DNA of 64,000 bases from Siphonodentalium dalli. Lineage: Eukaryota > Mollusca > Scaphopoda > Gadilida > Siphonodentaliidae. Numbering within the stretch: position 1 is the stretch's first letter; the number at the start of each line of letters is the position of its first letter. Shown here piece after piece: positions 43,156 to 56,249 of this stretch. The position numbers and the translations under genes were made by a program. The notes under the pieces are model-generated. The model was not told where the DNA came from. It saw nothing but the letters and a program-made list of their open reading frames with translations, and searched no databases. The stretch is taken from contig CP136061.1 in NCBI GenBank assembly GCA_032622095.1, forward strand, positions 13,717,287 through 13,781,286. Direction: 5' to 3'.

Positions 43156-43823
43156 ACACTGCCCGGACAAAAGTACCCGACAAACGTGCCCGTCGAAATC
43201 CATCCGGTTTTACCCGATTTGACCTTGAATTGATCATTTGAAGGTCAAGGTCAGATCGGGGTCACGATTTGACCCGTCCAAAACACTCAGTGGACAAAAG
43301 TAACCCTATGTATAAGATTTTGTCGAAATTCCATGAAAATTGGCGATTTGACCTTGAATTGACCAGATTTAAAGGTCAAGGTCACGTCGCACGGGTAAAT
43401 GAATATGCTTATGAGACTCCCCATACGAAAGTACTCCCACATACCAAGTTTCATCGAATTCCCGTGATATTCGGGCGTTTGACCTTGAAATGACCCGATT
43501 TCAAGGTCAGTGTCACGTCGCACGGGCAAATTAATAAGTTTATACCACTCCCCGGCCGAAGGAACCCCCACATACCAAGTTTCATCGAAATCTCGTGATA
43601 TTCGGGCGTTTGACCTTAACATTACCCGATTTCAAGATTAAGGTCACGTCGCACGGACAAATTAATATGCATATGCCACCCCTCGGTCGAAAGTACCCCC
43701 ACATACCATGTTTCATCGAAATCGGCAGGGCCGTTTTCGAGTTCATCGCGAACACACAGACACCCCCCCCCACACACACACACACACATACACACAGACA
43801 GATCTTCCAAAATATATAATAGA
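43156..43823 (-). mobile_element. Headless family C unit
   Basis: C body begins at ACTGCCCGGACAAAAGTACC without CTAG or hairpin. 131-bp repeats (ATACCAAGTTTCATCG at 43441, 43572, 43703), a C-run/CA microsatellite and the end AATAGA follow. Confidence 0.65.
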
Positions 43824-44390
43824 CTAGCCGATGAGCCCGACGTTGTCCGGGCTATTCAAAAACCAAATTTCAAGTCGATAGCTCTACCCAGCCCGACGTT
43901 GTCCGGGCTATTCAAAAACCAAATTTCAAGTCGATAGCTTTACCCGTTTCCGAGACCTGGTCTGCGCATGTGCGAAGCTGGCGTCAAAAGGGCTCGGTGA
44001 CCCGATAAAATTCGTTTACGGGGGAAGATACATTCACATACCAAATTTCAAGTCGATAGCTCCAGCCGTTTCAGAGATCTCGTCTGCGCATGCGCGAAGC
44101 TGGCGTCGCACGGGCTCGGCGACCCGATAAAATTCGTATCCGGGGCAAGATACATTCACATAAATTTCAAGTCGATAGCTCCATCCGTTTCCGAGATCTC
44201 GTCTGCGCATGCGCTGCACGGGCGCCGCATGGGCTCGCCAATACGACAACGACGACCGCCTGGTCAAACTACACACATGTACCAAGTTTCGTCCCGATCG
44301 GTCGAGAATCGTAGATTTGTATAAATGACATACATACAGACAGACATACAGACAGACATACAGACAGAGGTCTTCAAAATATATAATAGA
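43824..44390 (-). mobile_element. Family B unit (higher-order block start)
   Basis: Two hairpins at 43835 and 43891. The repeat variant ACCTGGTCTGCGCATGTGCG marks this block type, which recurs at 46603, 49106, 51264, 56250, 61130 and 62745. Confidence 0.68.
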
Positions 44391-44785
44391 CTAGCCGATG
44401 AGCCCGACGTTGTCCGGGCTGTCCAAAAACCAAATTTCAAGTCGATAGCTCTACCCGTTTCCGAGATCTGGTCTGCGCATGTGCGAAGCTGGCGTCGCAC
44501 GGGCTCGGCGACCCGATATAATTCGTATCCGGGGCAAGATAAATTCACATAGCAAATTTCAAGTCGATAGCTCCACCCGTTTCCGAGATCTCGTCTGCGC
44601 ATGCGCTGCACGGGCGCCGCACGGCTCGACAATACGACAACGACGACCACCTGGTCAAACTACACACATGTACCAAGTTTCGTCCCGATCGGTCGAGAAT
44701 CGTAGATTTGTATAAATGACATACATACATACATACAGACAGACATACATACAGACAGAGGTCTTTCAAAAATATATATGAGAGA
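44391..44785 (-). mobile_element. Family B unit with GAGA|T end
   Basis: One hairpin and two 122-bp repeats, ending AATATATATGAGAGA, then TAAATATTTA, then A|CTAG of the next unit. Duplicated at 61578-61970. Confidence 0.68.
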
Positions 44786-44795
44786 TAAATATTTA

Positions 44796-45417
44796 CTAGA
44801 AGGTGACCCGACTTCGTCCGGGCTTTGACCTTGAATTGTCCATTTTGAAGGTCAAGGTCAAGTGGGGTCACGATTTGACCAGTCCAAAAACACTGCCCGG
44901 ACAAAAGTACCCGACAAACGTGCCCGTCGAAATCCAACCGGTTTTACCCGATTTGACCTTGAATTGATCATTTTGAAGGTCAATGTCTGGTCGGGGTCAC
45001 GATTGGACCCGTCCAAAACAATCAGTGGACAAAACTAACCCCACGTATCAAATTTCGTCGAAATCCCATCAAAATTGGCGATTTGACCTTGAAGTTACCC
45101 GATTTCAAGGTCAATGTCACGTCGCACGGGCAAATGAATATGCTTATGAGACTCGCCATAAGAAAGTACCCCCACATACCAAGTTTCATCGAAATCCCGT
45201 GATATTCGGGCGTTTGACCTTGAAATGACCCGATTTCAAGGTCAAGGTCACGTCGCACGGACAAATTAATATGCCTATGTTCGTCACCGGCCGAAAATAC
45301 CCCCACATACCAAGTTTCATTGAAATCGGGTGGGCCGTTTTTGAGTTCATCGCGAACACACAGACAGACACACAGACAGACACACAGACACACAGATCTT
45401 CCAAAATATATAATAGA
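44796..45417 (-). mobile_element. Family C unit
   Basis: Head CTAGAAGGTGACCCGACTT. About 131-bp repeats, (CAGACA)n and the end AATAGA|CTAG. Paralogues at 52361 and 57339 have almost the same length (620-622 bp). Confidence 0.7.
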
Positions 45418-46162
45418 CTAGCCGATGAGCCCGACGTTGTCCGGGCTATTCAAAAACCAAATTTCAAGTCGATAGCTCTACCCAGCCCGACGATTTCAAG
45501 TCGATAGCTCTACCCGTTTCCGTGATCTGGTCTGCGCATGCGCGAAGCTGGTGTCGCACGGGCTCGGCGACCCGATGAGCCCGACGTTGTCCGGGTTATT
45601 CAAAAACCAAATTTCAAGTCGATAGCTCTACCCGTTTCCGAGATCTGGTCTGCGCATGCGCGAAGCTGGCGTCGCACGGGTTCGGCGACCCGATAAAATT
45701 CGTATCCGGGGCAAGATAAATTCACAAACCAAATTTCAAGTCGATAGCTCTACCCGTTTCCGAGATCTCGTCTGCGCATGCGCGAAGCGGGCGCCGCACG
45801 GGCTCGCCAATACGACAATGTCCACCGCCTGGTCAAACTACACACACGCACCAAGTTTCATCCCGATCGGTCTAGAATCGTAGATTTGTATTAATGACAA
45901 ACATACAGACAAACAGACAGACAAACATACAAAAACCAAATTTCAAGTCGATAGCTCCACCCGTTTCCGAGATCTGGTCTGCGCATGCGCGAAGCTGGCA
46001 TCGCACGGGCTCGCCAATACGACAATGTCCACCGCCTGGTCAAACTACACACACGTACCAAGTTTCGTCCCGATCGGTCGAGAATCGTAAATTTGTATAA
46101 ATGACAAACAAACATACATACAGACAGACAGACAAACAGAGGTCTTCAAAATATATAATAGA
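45418..46162 (-). mobile_element. Family B unit with internal second head
   Basis: A second B head without CTAG is fused inside at about 45570 through CCGAT shared by the repeat (GACCCGAT) and the head (GCCGATGAG). A later internal junction joins a CAGACAAACATA microsatellite to a new repeat at about 45930. Confidence 0.6.
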
Positions 46163-46602
46163 CTAGCCGATGAGCCGTTGTCCGGGCTATCCAAAATCCA
46201 AATTTCAAGTCGATAGCTCTACCCATCCCGACGTTGTCAGGGCTATTCAAAAACCAAATTTCAAGTCGATAGCTCAAGCTCAAGGTCAGTGTCACGTCGC
46301 ACGGGCAAATTAATAAGTTTATACCACTCCCCGGCCGAAGGAACCCCCACATACCAAGTTTCATCGAAATGTCGTGATATTCGGGCGTTTGACCTTAACA
46401 TTACCCGATTTCAAGATTAAGGTCACGTCGCACGGACAAATTAATATGCATATGCCACCCCTCGGTCGAAAGTACCCCCACATACCATGTTTCATCGAAA
46501 TCGGCAGGGCCGTTTTCGAGTTCATCGCGAACACACAGACACCCCCCCACACACACACACACACACATACACACAGACAGATCTTCCAAAATATATAATA
46601 GA
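46163..46602 (-). mobile_element. Chimeric unit: B head, C tail
   Basis: The head hairpin is shortened (GAGCCGTTGTCCGGGC) and a second is variant (CCCGACGTTGTCAGGG). It switches to a C tail near 46276 (CAAGGTCAGTGTCACGTCG). Confidence 0.6.
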
Positions 46603-47170
46603 CTAGCCGATGAGCCCGACGTTGTCCGGGCTATTCAAAAACCAAATTTCAAGTCGATAGCTCTACCCAGCCCGACGTTGTCCGGGCTATTCAAAAACCA
46701 AATTTCAAGTCGATAGCTTTACCCGTTTCCGAGACCTGGTCTGCGCATGTGCGAAGCTGGCGTCAAAAGGGCTCGGTGACCCGATAAAATTCGTATACGG
46801 GGGAAGATACATTCACATACCAAATTTCAAGTCGATAGCTTCAGCCGTTTCAGAGATCTCGTCTGCGCATGCGCGAAGCTGGCGTCGCACGGGCTCGGCG
46901 ACCCGATAAAATTCGTATCCGGGGCAAGATACATTCACATAGCAAATTTCAAGTCGATAGCTCCACCCGTTTCCGAGATCTCGTCTGCGCATGCGCGAAG
47001 CGGGCGCCGCACGGGCTCGCCAATACGACAATGTCCACCGCCTGGTCAAACTACACACACGCACCAAGTTTCATCCCGATCGGTCTAGAATCGTAGATTT
47101 GTATTAATGACAAACATACAGACAAACAGACAGACAAACATACAGACAGAGGTCTTCAAAATATATATGT

Positions 47171-47172
<2 letters not shown>
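46603..47172 (-). mobile_element. Family B unit
   Basis: Two hairpins and three 122-bp repeats. The end is altered (ATATATATGTC) where the TA tract begins. Confidence 0.65.

Positions 47173-47226
<54 letters not shown>
47173..47226. repeat. (TA)n between units
   Basis: About 27 TA repeats between adjoining B units. Confidence 0.9.
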
Positions 47227-47227
<1 letters not shown>

Positions 47228-47491
47228 TAGCCGATGAGCCCGACGTTGTGCGGGCTATTCAAAACCAAATTTCAAGTCGATAGCTCCACCCGTTTCCGAG
47301 ATCTGGTCTGCGCATGCGCGAAGCTGGCGTCGCACGGGCTCGCCAATACGACAATGTCCACCGCCTGGTCAAACTACACACACGTACCAAGTTTCGTCCC
47401 GATCGGTCGAGAATCGTAAATTTGTATAAATGACAAACAAACATACATACAGACAGACAGACAAACAGAGGTCTTCAAAATATATAATAGA
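47227..47491 (-). mobile_element. Short family B unit (265 bp)
   Basis: Hairpin variant GCCCGACGTTGTGCGGGC and a single repeat. Copies at 53562, 54369 and 59306 are also about 260 bp and also follow a (TA)n tract. Confidence 0.68.
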
Positions 47492-48053
47492 CTAGCCGAT
47501 GAGCCTGACGTTGTCCGGGCTATCCAAAATCCAAATTTCAAGTCGATAGCTCTACCCATCCCGACGTTGTCAGGGCTATTCAAAAACCAAATTTCAAGTC
47601 GATAGCTCTACCCGTTTCCGAGATCTGGTCTGCGCATGCGCGAAGCTGGCGTCGCACGGTTTCGGCGACCCGATAGAATTCGTATCCGGGGGAAGATACA
47701 TTCACATAGCAAATTTCAAGTCGATAGCTCTGCCCGTTTCCGAGATCTCGTCTGCGAATGCGCGAAGCTGGCGTCGCACGGGCTCGGCGACCCGATAAAA
47801 TTCGTATCCGGGGCAAGATACATTCACATAGCAAATTTCAAGTCGATAGCTCCACCCGTTTCCGAGATCTCGTCTGCGCATGCGCGAAGCGGGCGCCGCA
47901 CGGGCTCGCCAATACGACAACGACGACCACCTGGTCAAACTACACACACGTACCAAGTTTCGTGCCGATCGGTCGAGAATCGTAGATTTGTATTAATGAC
48001 AAACATACATACATACAGACAGACAAACAGAGGTCTTCAAAATATATATGAGA
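47492..48053 (-). mobile_element. Family B unit
   Basis: First hairpin GCCTGACGTTGTCCGGGC (G-T pair), second CCCGACGTTGTCAGGG (bulge A). Three repeats. Ends GAGA|T before spacer copy 2. Confidence 0.67.
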
Positions 48054-48435
48054 TATAATCTTTCCATAAAAATTCAAGTAAAAATTGAAAAATATACGAA
48101 ATAGTTGCCAGGAAGGTGATCGTATGAGGTTTTATGAACTTACTGATTCTAGACCAGTGTTATCGCGAGGTTATACCATAGCCTGTCAAAATTTCATCAC
48201 AATGTTGTAAGTTTTACAAAAAATATTAAATTTTCTCATTTTTCACAATTAGTTTTCAAATTTTAATCTTAGATCACGTTCAGACACCGTTATTTATAAC
48301 TCCCTTCATCACTCTCTATACTGTTTCATTTTATCCTTCTCAACCCAACTTGACATCCAGCATTCTAAGTGTAAACTACATAATTCGTTTTTCTGCAAAA
48401 TTTATATTTTAGAGGGTGGGGTTTACACTCATATC
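48054..48435. repeat. 382-bp recurrent spacer, copy 2
   Basis: Near-identical to 42774-43155, with only isolated base differences seen by eye. Confidence 0.85.
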
Positions 48436-49105
48436 ACACTGCCCGGACACAAGTACCCGACAAACGTGCCCGTCGAAATCCATCCGGTTTTACCCGATTT
48501 GACCTTGAATTGATCATTTTGAAGGTCAAGGTCAGATCGGGGTCACGATTTGACCCGTCCAAAACACTCAGTGGACAAAAGTAACCCTATGTATAAGATT
48601 TTGTCGAAATCCCATCAAAATTGGCGATTTGACCTTGAATTGACCAGATTTAAAGGTCAACGTCACGTCGCACGGGCAAATGAATCTGCTTATGAGACTC
48701 CCCATACGAAAGTACTCCCACATACCAAGTTTCATCGAAATCCCGTGATATTCGGGCGTTTGACCTTGAAATGACACGATTTCAAGGTCAGTGTCACGTC
48801 GCACGGGCAAATTAATAAGTTTATACCACTCCCCGGCCGAAGGTACCCCCACATACCAAGTTTCATCGAAATCTCGTGATATTCAGGCGTTTGACCTTAA
48901 CATTACCCGATTTCAAGATTAAGGTCACGTCGCACGGACAAATTAATATGCATATGCCACCCCTCGGTCGAAAGTACCCCCACATACCAAGTTTCATCGA
49001 AATCGGCAGGGCCGTTTTCGAGTTCATCGCGAACACACAGACACACACCCCCCCGACACACACACACACATACACACAGACAGATCTTCCAAAATATATA
49101 ATAGA
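48436..49105 (-). mobile_element. Headless family C unit
   Basis: Same arrangement as 43156-43823. Ends AATAGA|CTAG. Confidence 0.65.
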
Positions 49106-49675
49106 CTAGTCGATGAGCCCGACGTTGTCCGGGCTATTCAAAAACCAAATTTCAAGTCGATAGCTCTACCCAGCCCGACGTTGTCCGGGCTATTCAAAAA
49201 CCAAATTTCAAGTCGATAGCTTTACCCGTTTCCGAGACCTGGTCTGCGCATGTGCGAAGCTGGCGTCGAAAGGGCTCGGTGACCCGATAAAATTCGTATA
49301 CGGGGGAAGATACATTCACATACCAAATTTCAAGTCGATAGCTCCAGCCGTTTCCGAGATCTCGTCTGCGCATGCGCGAAGCTGGCGTCGCATGGGCTCG
49401 GCGACCCGATAAAATTCGTATCCGGGGCAAGATACATTCACATAGCAAATTTCAAGTCGATAGCTCCATCCGTTTCCGAGATCTCGTCTGCGCATGCGCT
49501 GCACGGGCGCCGCATGGGCTCGCCAATACGACAACGACGACCGCCTGGTCAAACTACACACACGTACCAAGTTTCGTCCCGATCGGTCGAGAATCGTAGA
49601 TTTGTATAAATGACATACATACAGACAGACATACAGACAGACATACAGACAGAGGTCTTCAAAATATATAATAGA
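49106..49675 (-). mobile_element. Family B unit, CTAGTCGATG variant
   Basis: Block-start B unit. It and its left neighbours are nearly identical to the stretch 2158 bp to the right (51264-51833). Confidence 0.68.
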
Positions 49676-50210
49676 CTAGCCGATGAGCCCGACGTTGTCC
49701 GGGCTATCCAAAAACCAAATTTCAAGTCGATAGCTCTACCCAGCCCGACGATTTCAAGTCGATAGCTCTACCCGTTTCCGAGATACTGGTCTGCGCATGC
49801 GCGAAGCTGGTGTCGCACAGGCTCGGCGACCCGATGAGCCCGACGTTGTCCGGGTTATTCAAAAACCAAATTTCAAGTCGATAGCTCTGCCCGTTTCCGA
49901 GATCTCGTCTGCGAATGCGCGAAGCTGGCGTCGCACGGGCTCGGCGACCCGATAAAATTCGTATCCGGGGCAAGATACATTCACATAGCAAATTTCAAGT
50001 CGATAGCTCCACCCGTTTCCGAGATCTCGTCTGCGCATGCGCGAAGCGGGCGCCGCACGGGCTCGCCAATACGACAACGACGACCACCTGGTCAAACTAC
50101 ACACACGTACCAAGTTTCGTGCCGATCGGTCGAGAATCGTAGATTTGTATTAATGACAAACATACATACATACAGACAGACAAACAGAGGTCTTCAAAAT
50201 ATATATGAGA
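49676..50210 (-). mobile_element. Family B unit with internal second head
   Basis: CCGAT-mediated internal head near 49832, then repeats and GAGA|T before spacer copy 3. Confidence 0.63.
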
Positions 50211-50592
50211 TATAATCTTTCCATAAAAATTCAAGTAAAAATTGAAAAATATACGAAATAGTTGCCAGGAAGGTGATCGTATGAGGTTTTATGAACTTAC
50301 TGATTCTAGACCAGTGTTATCGCGAGGTTATACCATAGCCTGTCAAAATTTCATCACAATGTTGTAAGTTTTACAAAAATTATTAAATTTTCTCATTTTT
50401 CACAATTAGTTTTCAAATTTTAATCTTAGATCACGTTCAGACACCGTTATTTATAACTCCCTTCATCACTCTCTATACTGTTTCATTTTATCCTTCTCAA
50501 CCCAACTTGACATCCAGCATTCTAAGTGTAAACTACATAATTCGTTTTTCTGCAAAATTTATATTTTAGAGGGTGGGGTTTACACTCATATC
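50211..50592. repeat. 382-bp recurrent spacer, copy 3
   Basis: Near-identical to the other four copies. Confidence 0.85.
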
Positions 50593-51263
50593 ACACTGCC
50601 CGGACACAAGTACCCGACAAACGTGCCCGTCGAAATCCATCCGGTTTTACCCGATTTGACCTTGAATTAATCATTTTGAAGGTCAAGGTCAGATCGGGGT
50701 CACGATTTGACCCGTCCAAAACACTCAGTGGACAAAAGTAACCCTATGTATAAGATTTTGTCGAAATCCCATCAAAATTGGCGATTTGACCTTGAATTGA
50801 CCAGATTTAAAGGTCAACATCACGTCGCACGGGCAAATGAATATGCTTATGAGACTCCCCATACGAAAGTACTCCCACATACCAAGTTTCATCGAAATCC
50901 CGTGATATTCGGGCGTTTGACCTTGAAATGACACGATTTCAAGGTCAGTGTCACGTCGCACGGGCAAATTAATAAGTTTATACCACTCCCCGGCCGAAGG
51001 TACCCCCACATACCAAGTTTCATCGAAATCTCGTGATATTCAGGCGTTTGACCTTAACATTACCCGATTTCAAGATTAAGGTCACGTCGCACGGACAAAT
51101 TAATATGCATATGTCACCCCTCGGTCGAAAGTACCCCCACATACCATGTTTCATCGAAATCGGCAGGGCCGTTTTCGAGTTCATCGCGAACACACAGACA
51201 CACCCCCCCCCCCCGACACACACACACATACACACAGACAGATCTTCCAAAATATATAATAGA
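50593..51263 (-). mobile_element. Headless family C unit
   Basis: C body with 131-bp repeats. Its microsatellite contains a run of about ten C (near 51204-51214). Confidence 0.65.
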
Positions 51264-51833
51264 CTAGTCGATGAGCCCGACGTTGTCCGGGCTATTCAAA
51301 AACCAAATTTCAAGTCGATAGCTCTACCCAGCCCGACGTTGTCCGGGCTATTCAAAAACCAAATTTCAAGTCGATAGCTTTACCCGTTTCCGAGACCTGG
51401 TCTGCGCATGTGCGAAGCTGGCGTCGAAAGGGCTCGGTGACCCGATAAAATTCGTATACGGGGGAAGATACATTCACATACCAAATTTCAAGTCGATAGC
51501 TCCAGCCGTTTCCGAGATCTCGTCTGCGCATGCGCGAAGCTGGCGTCGCATGGGCTCGGCGACCCGATAAAATTCGTATCCGGGGCAAGATACATTCACA
51601 TAGCAAATTTCAAGTCGATAGCTCCATCCGTTTCCGAGATCTCGTCTGCGCATGCGCTGCACGGGCGCCGCATGGGCTCGCCAATACGACAACGACGACC
51701 GCCTGGTCAAACTACACACACGTACCAAGTTTCGTCCCGATCGGTCGAGAATCGTAGATTTGTATAAATGACATACATACAGACAGACATACAGACAGAC
51801 ATACAGACAGAGGTCTTCAAAATATATAATAGA
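51264..51833 (-). mobile_element. Family B unit, first of the 5-kb block set
   Basis: CTAGTCGATG variant. Corresponding units start 4986 bp later (56250) and a further 4880 bp later (61130). Confidence 0.68.
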
Positions 51834-52350
51834 CTAGCCGATGAGCCCGACGTTGTCCGGGCTATCCAAAAACCAAATTTCAAGTCGATAGCTCTACCCG
51901 TTTCCGAGATCTGGTCTGCGCATGTGCGAAGCTGGCGTCGCACGGGCTCGGCGAACCGATAAAATTCGTATTCGGGGGAAGATACATTCACATAGCAAAT
52001 TTCAAGTCGATAGCTCCACCCGTTTCCGAGATCTCGTCTGCGCATGCACGAAGCTAGCGTCGCACGGGCTCGGCGACCCGATATAATTCGTATCCGGGGC
52101 AAGATAAATTCACATAGTAAATTTCAAGTCGATAGCTCCACCCGTTTCCGAGATCTCGTCTGCGCATGCGCGAATCGGGCGCCGCACGGCTCGACAATAC
52201 GACACCGACGACCACCTGGTCAAACTACACACATGTACCAAGTTTCGTCCCGATCGGTCGAGAATCGTAGATTTGTATAAATGACATACATACATACATA
52301 CAGACAGACATACATACAGACAGAGGTCTTTCAAAAATATATATGAGAGA
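51834..52350 (-). mobile_element. Family B unit
   Basis: One hairpin and three repeats, ending GAGAGA, then TAAATATTTA and A|CTAG. Paralogue at 56812. Confidence 0.67.
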
Positions 52351-52360
52351 TAAATATTTA

Positions 52361-52980
52361 CTAGAAGGTGACCCGACTTCGTCCGGGCTTTGACCTTGAA
52401 TTGTCCATTTTGAAGGTCAAGGTCAAGTGGGGTCACGATTTGACCAGTCCAAAAACACTGCCCGGACAAAAGTACCCGACAAACGTGCCCGTCGAAATCC
52501 AACCGGTTTTACCCGATTTGACCTTGAATTGATCATTTTGAAGGTCAATGTCTGGTCGGGGTCACGATTGGACCCGTCCAAAACAATCAGTGGACAAAAC
52601 TAACCCCACGTATCAAATTTCGTCGAAATCCCATCAAAATTGGCGATTTGACCTTGAAGTTACCCGATTTCAAGGTCAATGTCACGTCGCACGGGCAAAT
52701 GAATGCTTATGAGACTCGCCATAAGAAAGTACCCCCACATACTAAGTTTCATCGAAATCCCGTGATATTCGGGCGTTTGACCTTGAAATGACCCGATTTC
52801 AAGGTCAAGGTCACGTCGAACGGACAAATTAATATGCCTATGTTCGTCACCGGCCGAAAATACCCCCACATACCAAGTTTCATTGAAATCGGGTGGGCCG
52901 TTTTTGAGTTCATCGCGAACACACAGACAGACACACAGACAGACACACAGACACACAGATCTTCCAAAATATATAATAGA
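52361..52980 (-). mobile_element. Family C unit
   Basis: Paralogue of 44796-45417 with a 2-bp deletion (AATGAATGCTTATG near 52700). Confidence 0.7.
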
Positions 52981-53519
52981 CTAGCCGATGAGCCCGACGT
53001 TGTCCGGGCTATTCAAAAACCAAATTTCAAGTCGATAGCTCTACCCAGCCCGACGATTTCAAGTCGATAGCTCTACCCGTTTCCGAGATCTGGTCTGCGC
53101 ATGCGCGAAGCTGGCGTCGCACGGGCTCGGCGACCCGATGAGCCCGACGTTGTCCGGGTTATTCAAAAACCAAATTTCAAGTCGATAACTCCCCCCGTTT
53201 CCGAGATCTCGTCGGCGCATGCGCGAAGCTGGCGTCGCACGGGCTCGGCGACCCGATACAATTCGTATCCGGGGCAAGATACATTCACATAGCAAAATTT
53301 CAAGTCGATAGCTCCACCCGTTTCCGAGATCTCGTCTGCGCATGCGCGAAGCGGGCGCCGCACGGGCTCGCCAATACGACAACGTCCACCGCCTGGTCAA
53401 ACTACACACACGCACCAAGTTTCATCCCGATCGGTCGAGATTCGTAGATTTGTATTAATGACAAACATACAGACAAACAGACAGACAAACATACAGACAG
53501 AGGTCTTCAAAATATATAT

Positions 53520-53523
<4 letters not shown>
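52981..53523 (-). mobile_element. Family B unit with internal second head
   Basis: CCGAT-mediated internal head near 53133. Ends GAGA|T, followed by (TA)n. Confidence 0.65.

Positions 53524-53561
<38 letters not shown>
53524..53561. repeat. (TA)n between units
   Basis: About 19 TA repeats between the GA end and the next A|CTAG. Confidence 0.9.
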
Positions 53562-53562
<1 letters not shown>

Positions 53563-53819
53563 TAGCCGATGAGCCCGACGTTGTGCGGGCTATTCAAAAA
53601 CCAAATTTCAAGTCGATAGCTCCACCCGTTTCCGAGATCTGGTCTGCGCATGCGCGAAGCTGGCGTCGCACGGGCTCGCCAATACGACAATGTCCACCGC
53701 CTGGTCAAACTACACACACGTACCAAGTTTCGTCCCGATCGGTCGAGAATCGTAAATTTGTATAAATGACAAACAAACATACATACTGACAAACAGAGGT
53801 CTTCAAAATATATAATAGA
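53562..53819 (-). mobile_element. Short family B unit (258 bp)
   Basis: GTGCGGGC hairpin variant and a single repeat. Direct AATAGA|CTAG junction on the right. Confidence 0.68.
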
Positions 53820-54328
53820 CTAGCCGATGAGCCTGACGTTGTCCGGGCTATTCAAAAACCAAATTTCAAGTCGATAGCTCTACCCGTTTCCGAGATCTGG
53901 TCTGCGCATGCGCGAAGCTGGCGTCGCACGGGCTCGGCGACCCGATAAAATTCGTATCCGGGGGAAGATACATTCACATAGCAAATTTCAAGTCGATAGC
54001 TCCGCCCGTTTCCGAGATCTCGTCTGCGAATGCGCGAAGCTGGCGTCGCACGGGCTCGGCGACCCGATAAATTTCGTATCCGGGGCAAGATACATTCACA
54101 TAGCAAATTTCAAGTCGATAGCTCCACCCGTTTCCGAGATCTCGTCTGCGCATGCGCGAATCGGGCGCCGCACGGGCTCGCCAATACGACAATGTCCACC
54201 GCCTGGTCAAACTACACACACGCACCAAGTTTCATCCCGATCGGTCGAGAATCGTAGATTTGTATTAATGACAAACATACAGACAAACAGACAAACAAAC
54301 ATACAGACAGAGGTCTTCAAAATATATA

Positions 54329-54329
<1 letters not shown>
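53820..54329 (-). mobile_element. Family B unit
   Basis: GCCTGACG hairpin and three repeats. The end has merged into the TA tract (ATATATATTAATATA), losing GAGA. Confidence 0.63.

Positions 54330-54368
<39 letters not shown>
54330..54368. repeat. (TA)n between units
   Basis: About 19 TA repeats. Confidence 0.9.
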
Positions 54369-54369
<1 letters not shown>

Positions 54370-54634
54370 TAGCCGATGAGCCCGACGTTGTGCGGGCTAT
54401 TCAAAAACCAAATTTCAAGTCGATAGCTCCACCCGTTTCCGAGATCTGGTCTGCGCATGCGCGAAGCTGGCGTGGCACGGGCTCGCCAATACGACAATGT
54501 CCACCGCCTGGTCAAACTACACACACGTACCAAGTTTCGTCCCGATCGGTCGAGAATCGTAAATTTGTATAAATGACAAACAAACATACATACAGACAGA
54601 CAGACAAACAGAGGTCTTCAAAATATATAATAGA
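54369..54634 (-). mobile_element. Short family B unit (266 bp)
   Basis: Duplicate of 53562-53819 with a slightly longer CAGA microsatellite. Confidence 0.68.
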
Positions 54635-55196
54635 CTAGCCGATGAGCCTGACGTTGTCCGGGCTATCCAAAATCCAAATTTCAAGTCGATAGCTCTACCC
54701 ATCCCGACGTTGTCAGGGCTATTCAAAAACCAAATTTCAAGTCGATAGCTCTACCCGTTTCCGAGATCTGGTCTGCGCATGCGCGAAGCTGGCGTCGCAC
54801 GGGCTCGGCGACCCGATAAAATTCGTATCCGGGGGAAGATACATTCACATAGCAAATTTCAAGTCGATAGCTCCGCCCGTTTCCGAGATCTCGTCTGCGA
54901 ATGCGCGAAGCTGGTGTCGCACGGGCTCGGCGACCCGATAAAATTCGTATCCGGGGCAAGATACATTCACATAGCAAATTTCAAGTCGATAGCTCCACCC
55001 GTTTCCGAGATCTCGTCTGCGCATGCGCGAAGCGGGCGCCACACGGGCTCGCCAATACGACAACGACGACCACCTGGTCAAACTACACACACGTACCAAG
55101 TTTCGTGCCGATCGGTCGAGAATCGTAGATTTGTATTAATGACAAACATACATACATACAGACAGACAAACAGAGGTCTTCAAAATATATATGAGA
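54635..55196 (-). mobile_element. Family B unit
   Basis: Paralogue of 47492-48053 with the same two variant hairpins. Ends GAGA|T before spacer copy 4. Confidence 0.67.
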
Positions 55197-55580
55197 TATA
55201 ATCTTTCCATAAAAATTCAAGTAAAAATTGAAAAATATACGAAATAGTTGCCAGGAAGGTGATCGTATGAGGTTTTATGAACTTACTGATTCTAGACCAG
55301 TGTTATCGCGAGGTTATACCATAGCCTGTCAAAATTTCATCACAATGTTGTAAGTTTTACAAAAATTATTAAATTTTCTCATTTTTCACAATTAGTTTTC
55401 AAATTTTAATCTTAGATCACGTTCAGACACCGTTATTTATAACTCCCTTCATCACTCTCTATACTGTTTCATTTTATCCTTCTCAACCCAACTTGACATC
55501 CAGCATTCTAAGTGTAAACTACATAATTCGTTTTTTTCTGCAAAATTTATATTTTAGAGGGTGGGGTTTACACTCATATC
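55197..55580. repeat. 382-bp recurrent spacer, copy 4
   Basis: Near-identical to the others, with extra T in the T run near 55531. Confidence 0.85.
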
Positions 55581-56249
55581 ACACTGCCCGGACACAAGTA
55601 CCCGACAAACGTGCCCGTCGAAATCCATCCGGTTTTACCCGATTTGACCTTGAATTGATCATTTTGAAGGTCATGGTCAGATCGGGGTCACGATTTGACC
55701 CGTCCAAAACACTCAGTGGACAAAAGTAACCCTATGTATAAGATTTTGTCGAAATCCCATCAAAATTGGCGATTTGACCTTGAATTGACCAGTTTTAAAG
55801 GTCAAGGTCACGTCGCACGGGCAAATGAATATGCTTATGAGACTCCCCATACGAAAGTACTCCCACATACCAAGTTTCATCGAAATCCCGTGATATTCGG
55901 GCGTTTGACCTTGAAATGACCCGATTTCAAAGTCAGTGTCACGTCGCACGGGCAATTAATAAGTTTATACCACTCCCCGGCCGAAGGTACCCCCACATAC
56001 CAAGTTTCATCGAAATCTCGTGATATTCGGGCGTTTGACCTTAACATTACCCGATTTCAAGATTAAGGTCACGTCGCACGGACAAATTAATATGCATATG
56101 CCACCCCTCGGTCGAAAGTACCCCCACATACCAAGTTTCATCGAAATCGGCAGGGCCGTTTTCGAGTTCATCGCGAACACACAGACACACCCCCCCCCGA
56201 CACACACACACACATACACACAGACAGATCTTCCAAAATATATAATAGA
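55581..56249 (-). mobile_element. Headless family C unit
   Basis: C body and CA/C-run microsatellite. Ends AATAGA against a CTAA start. Confidence 0.65.
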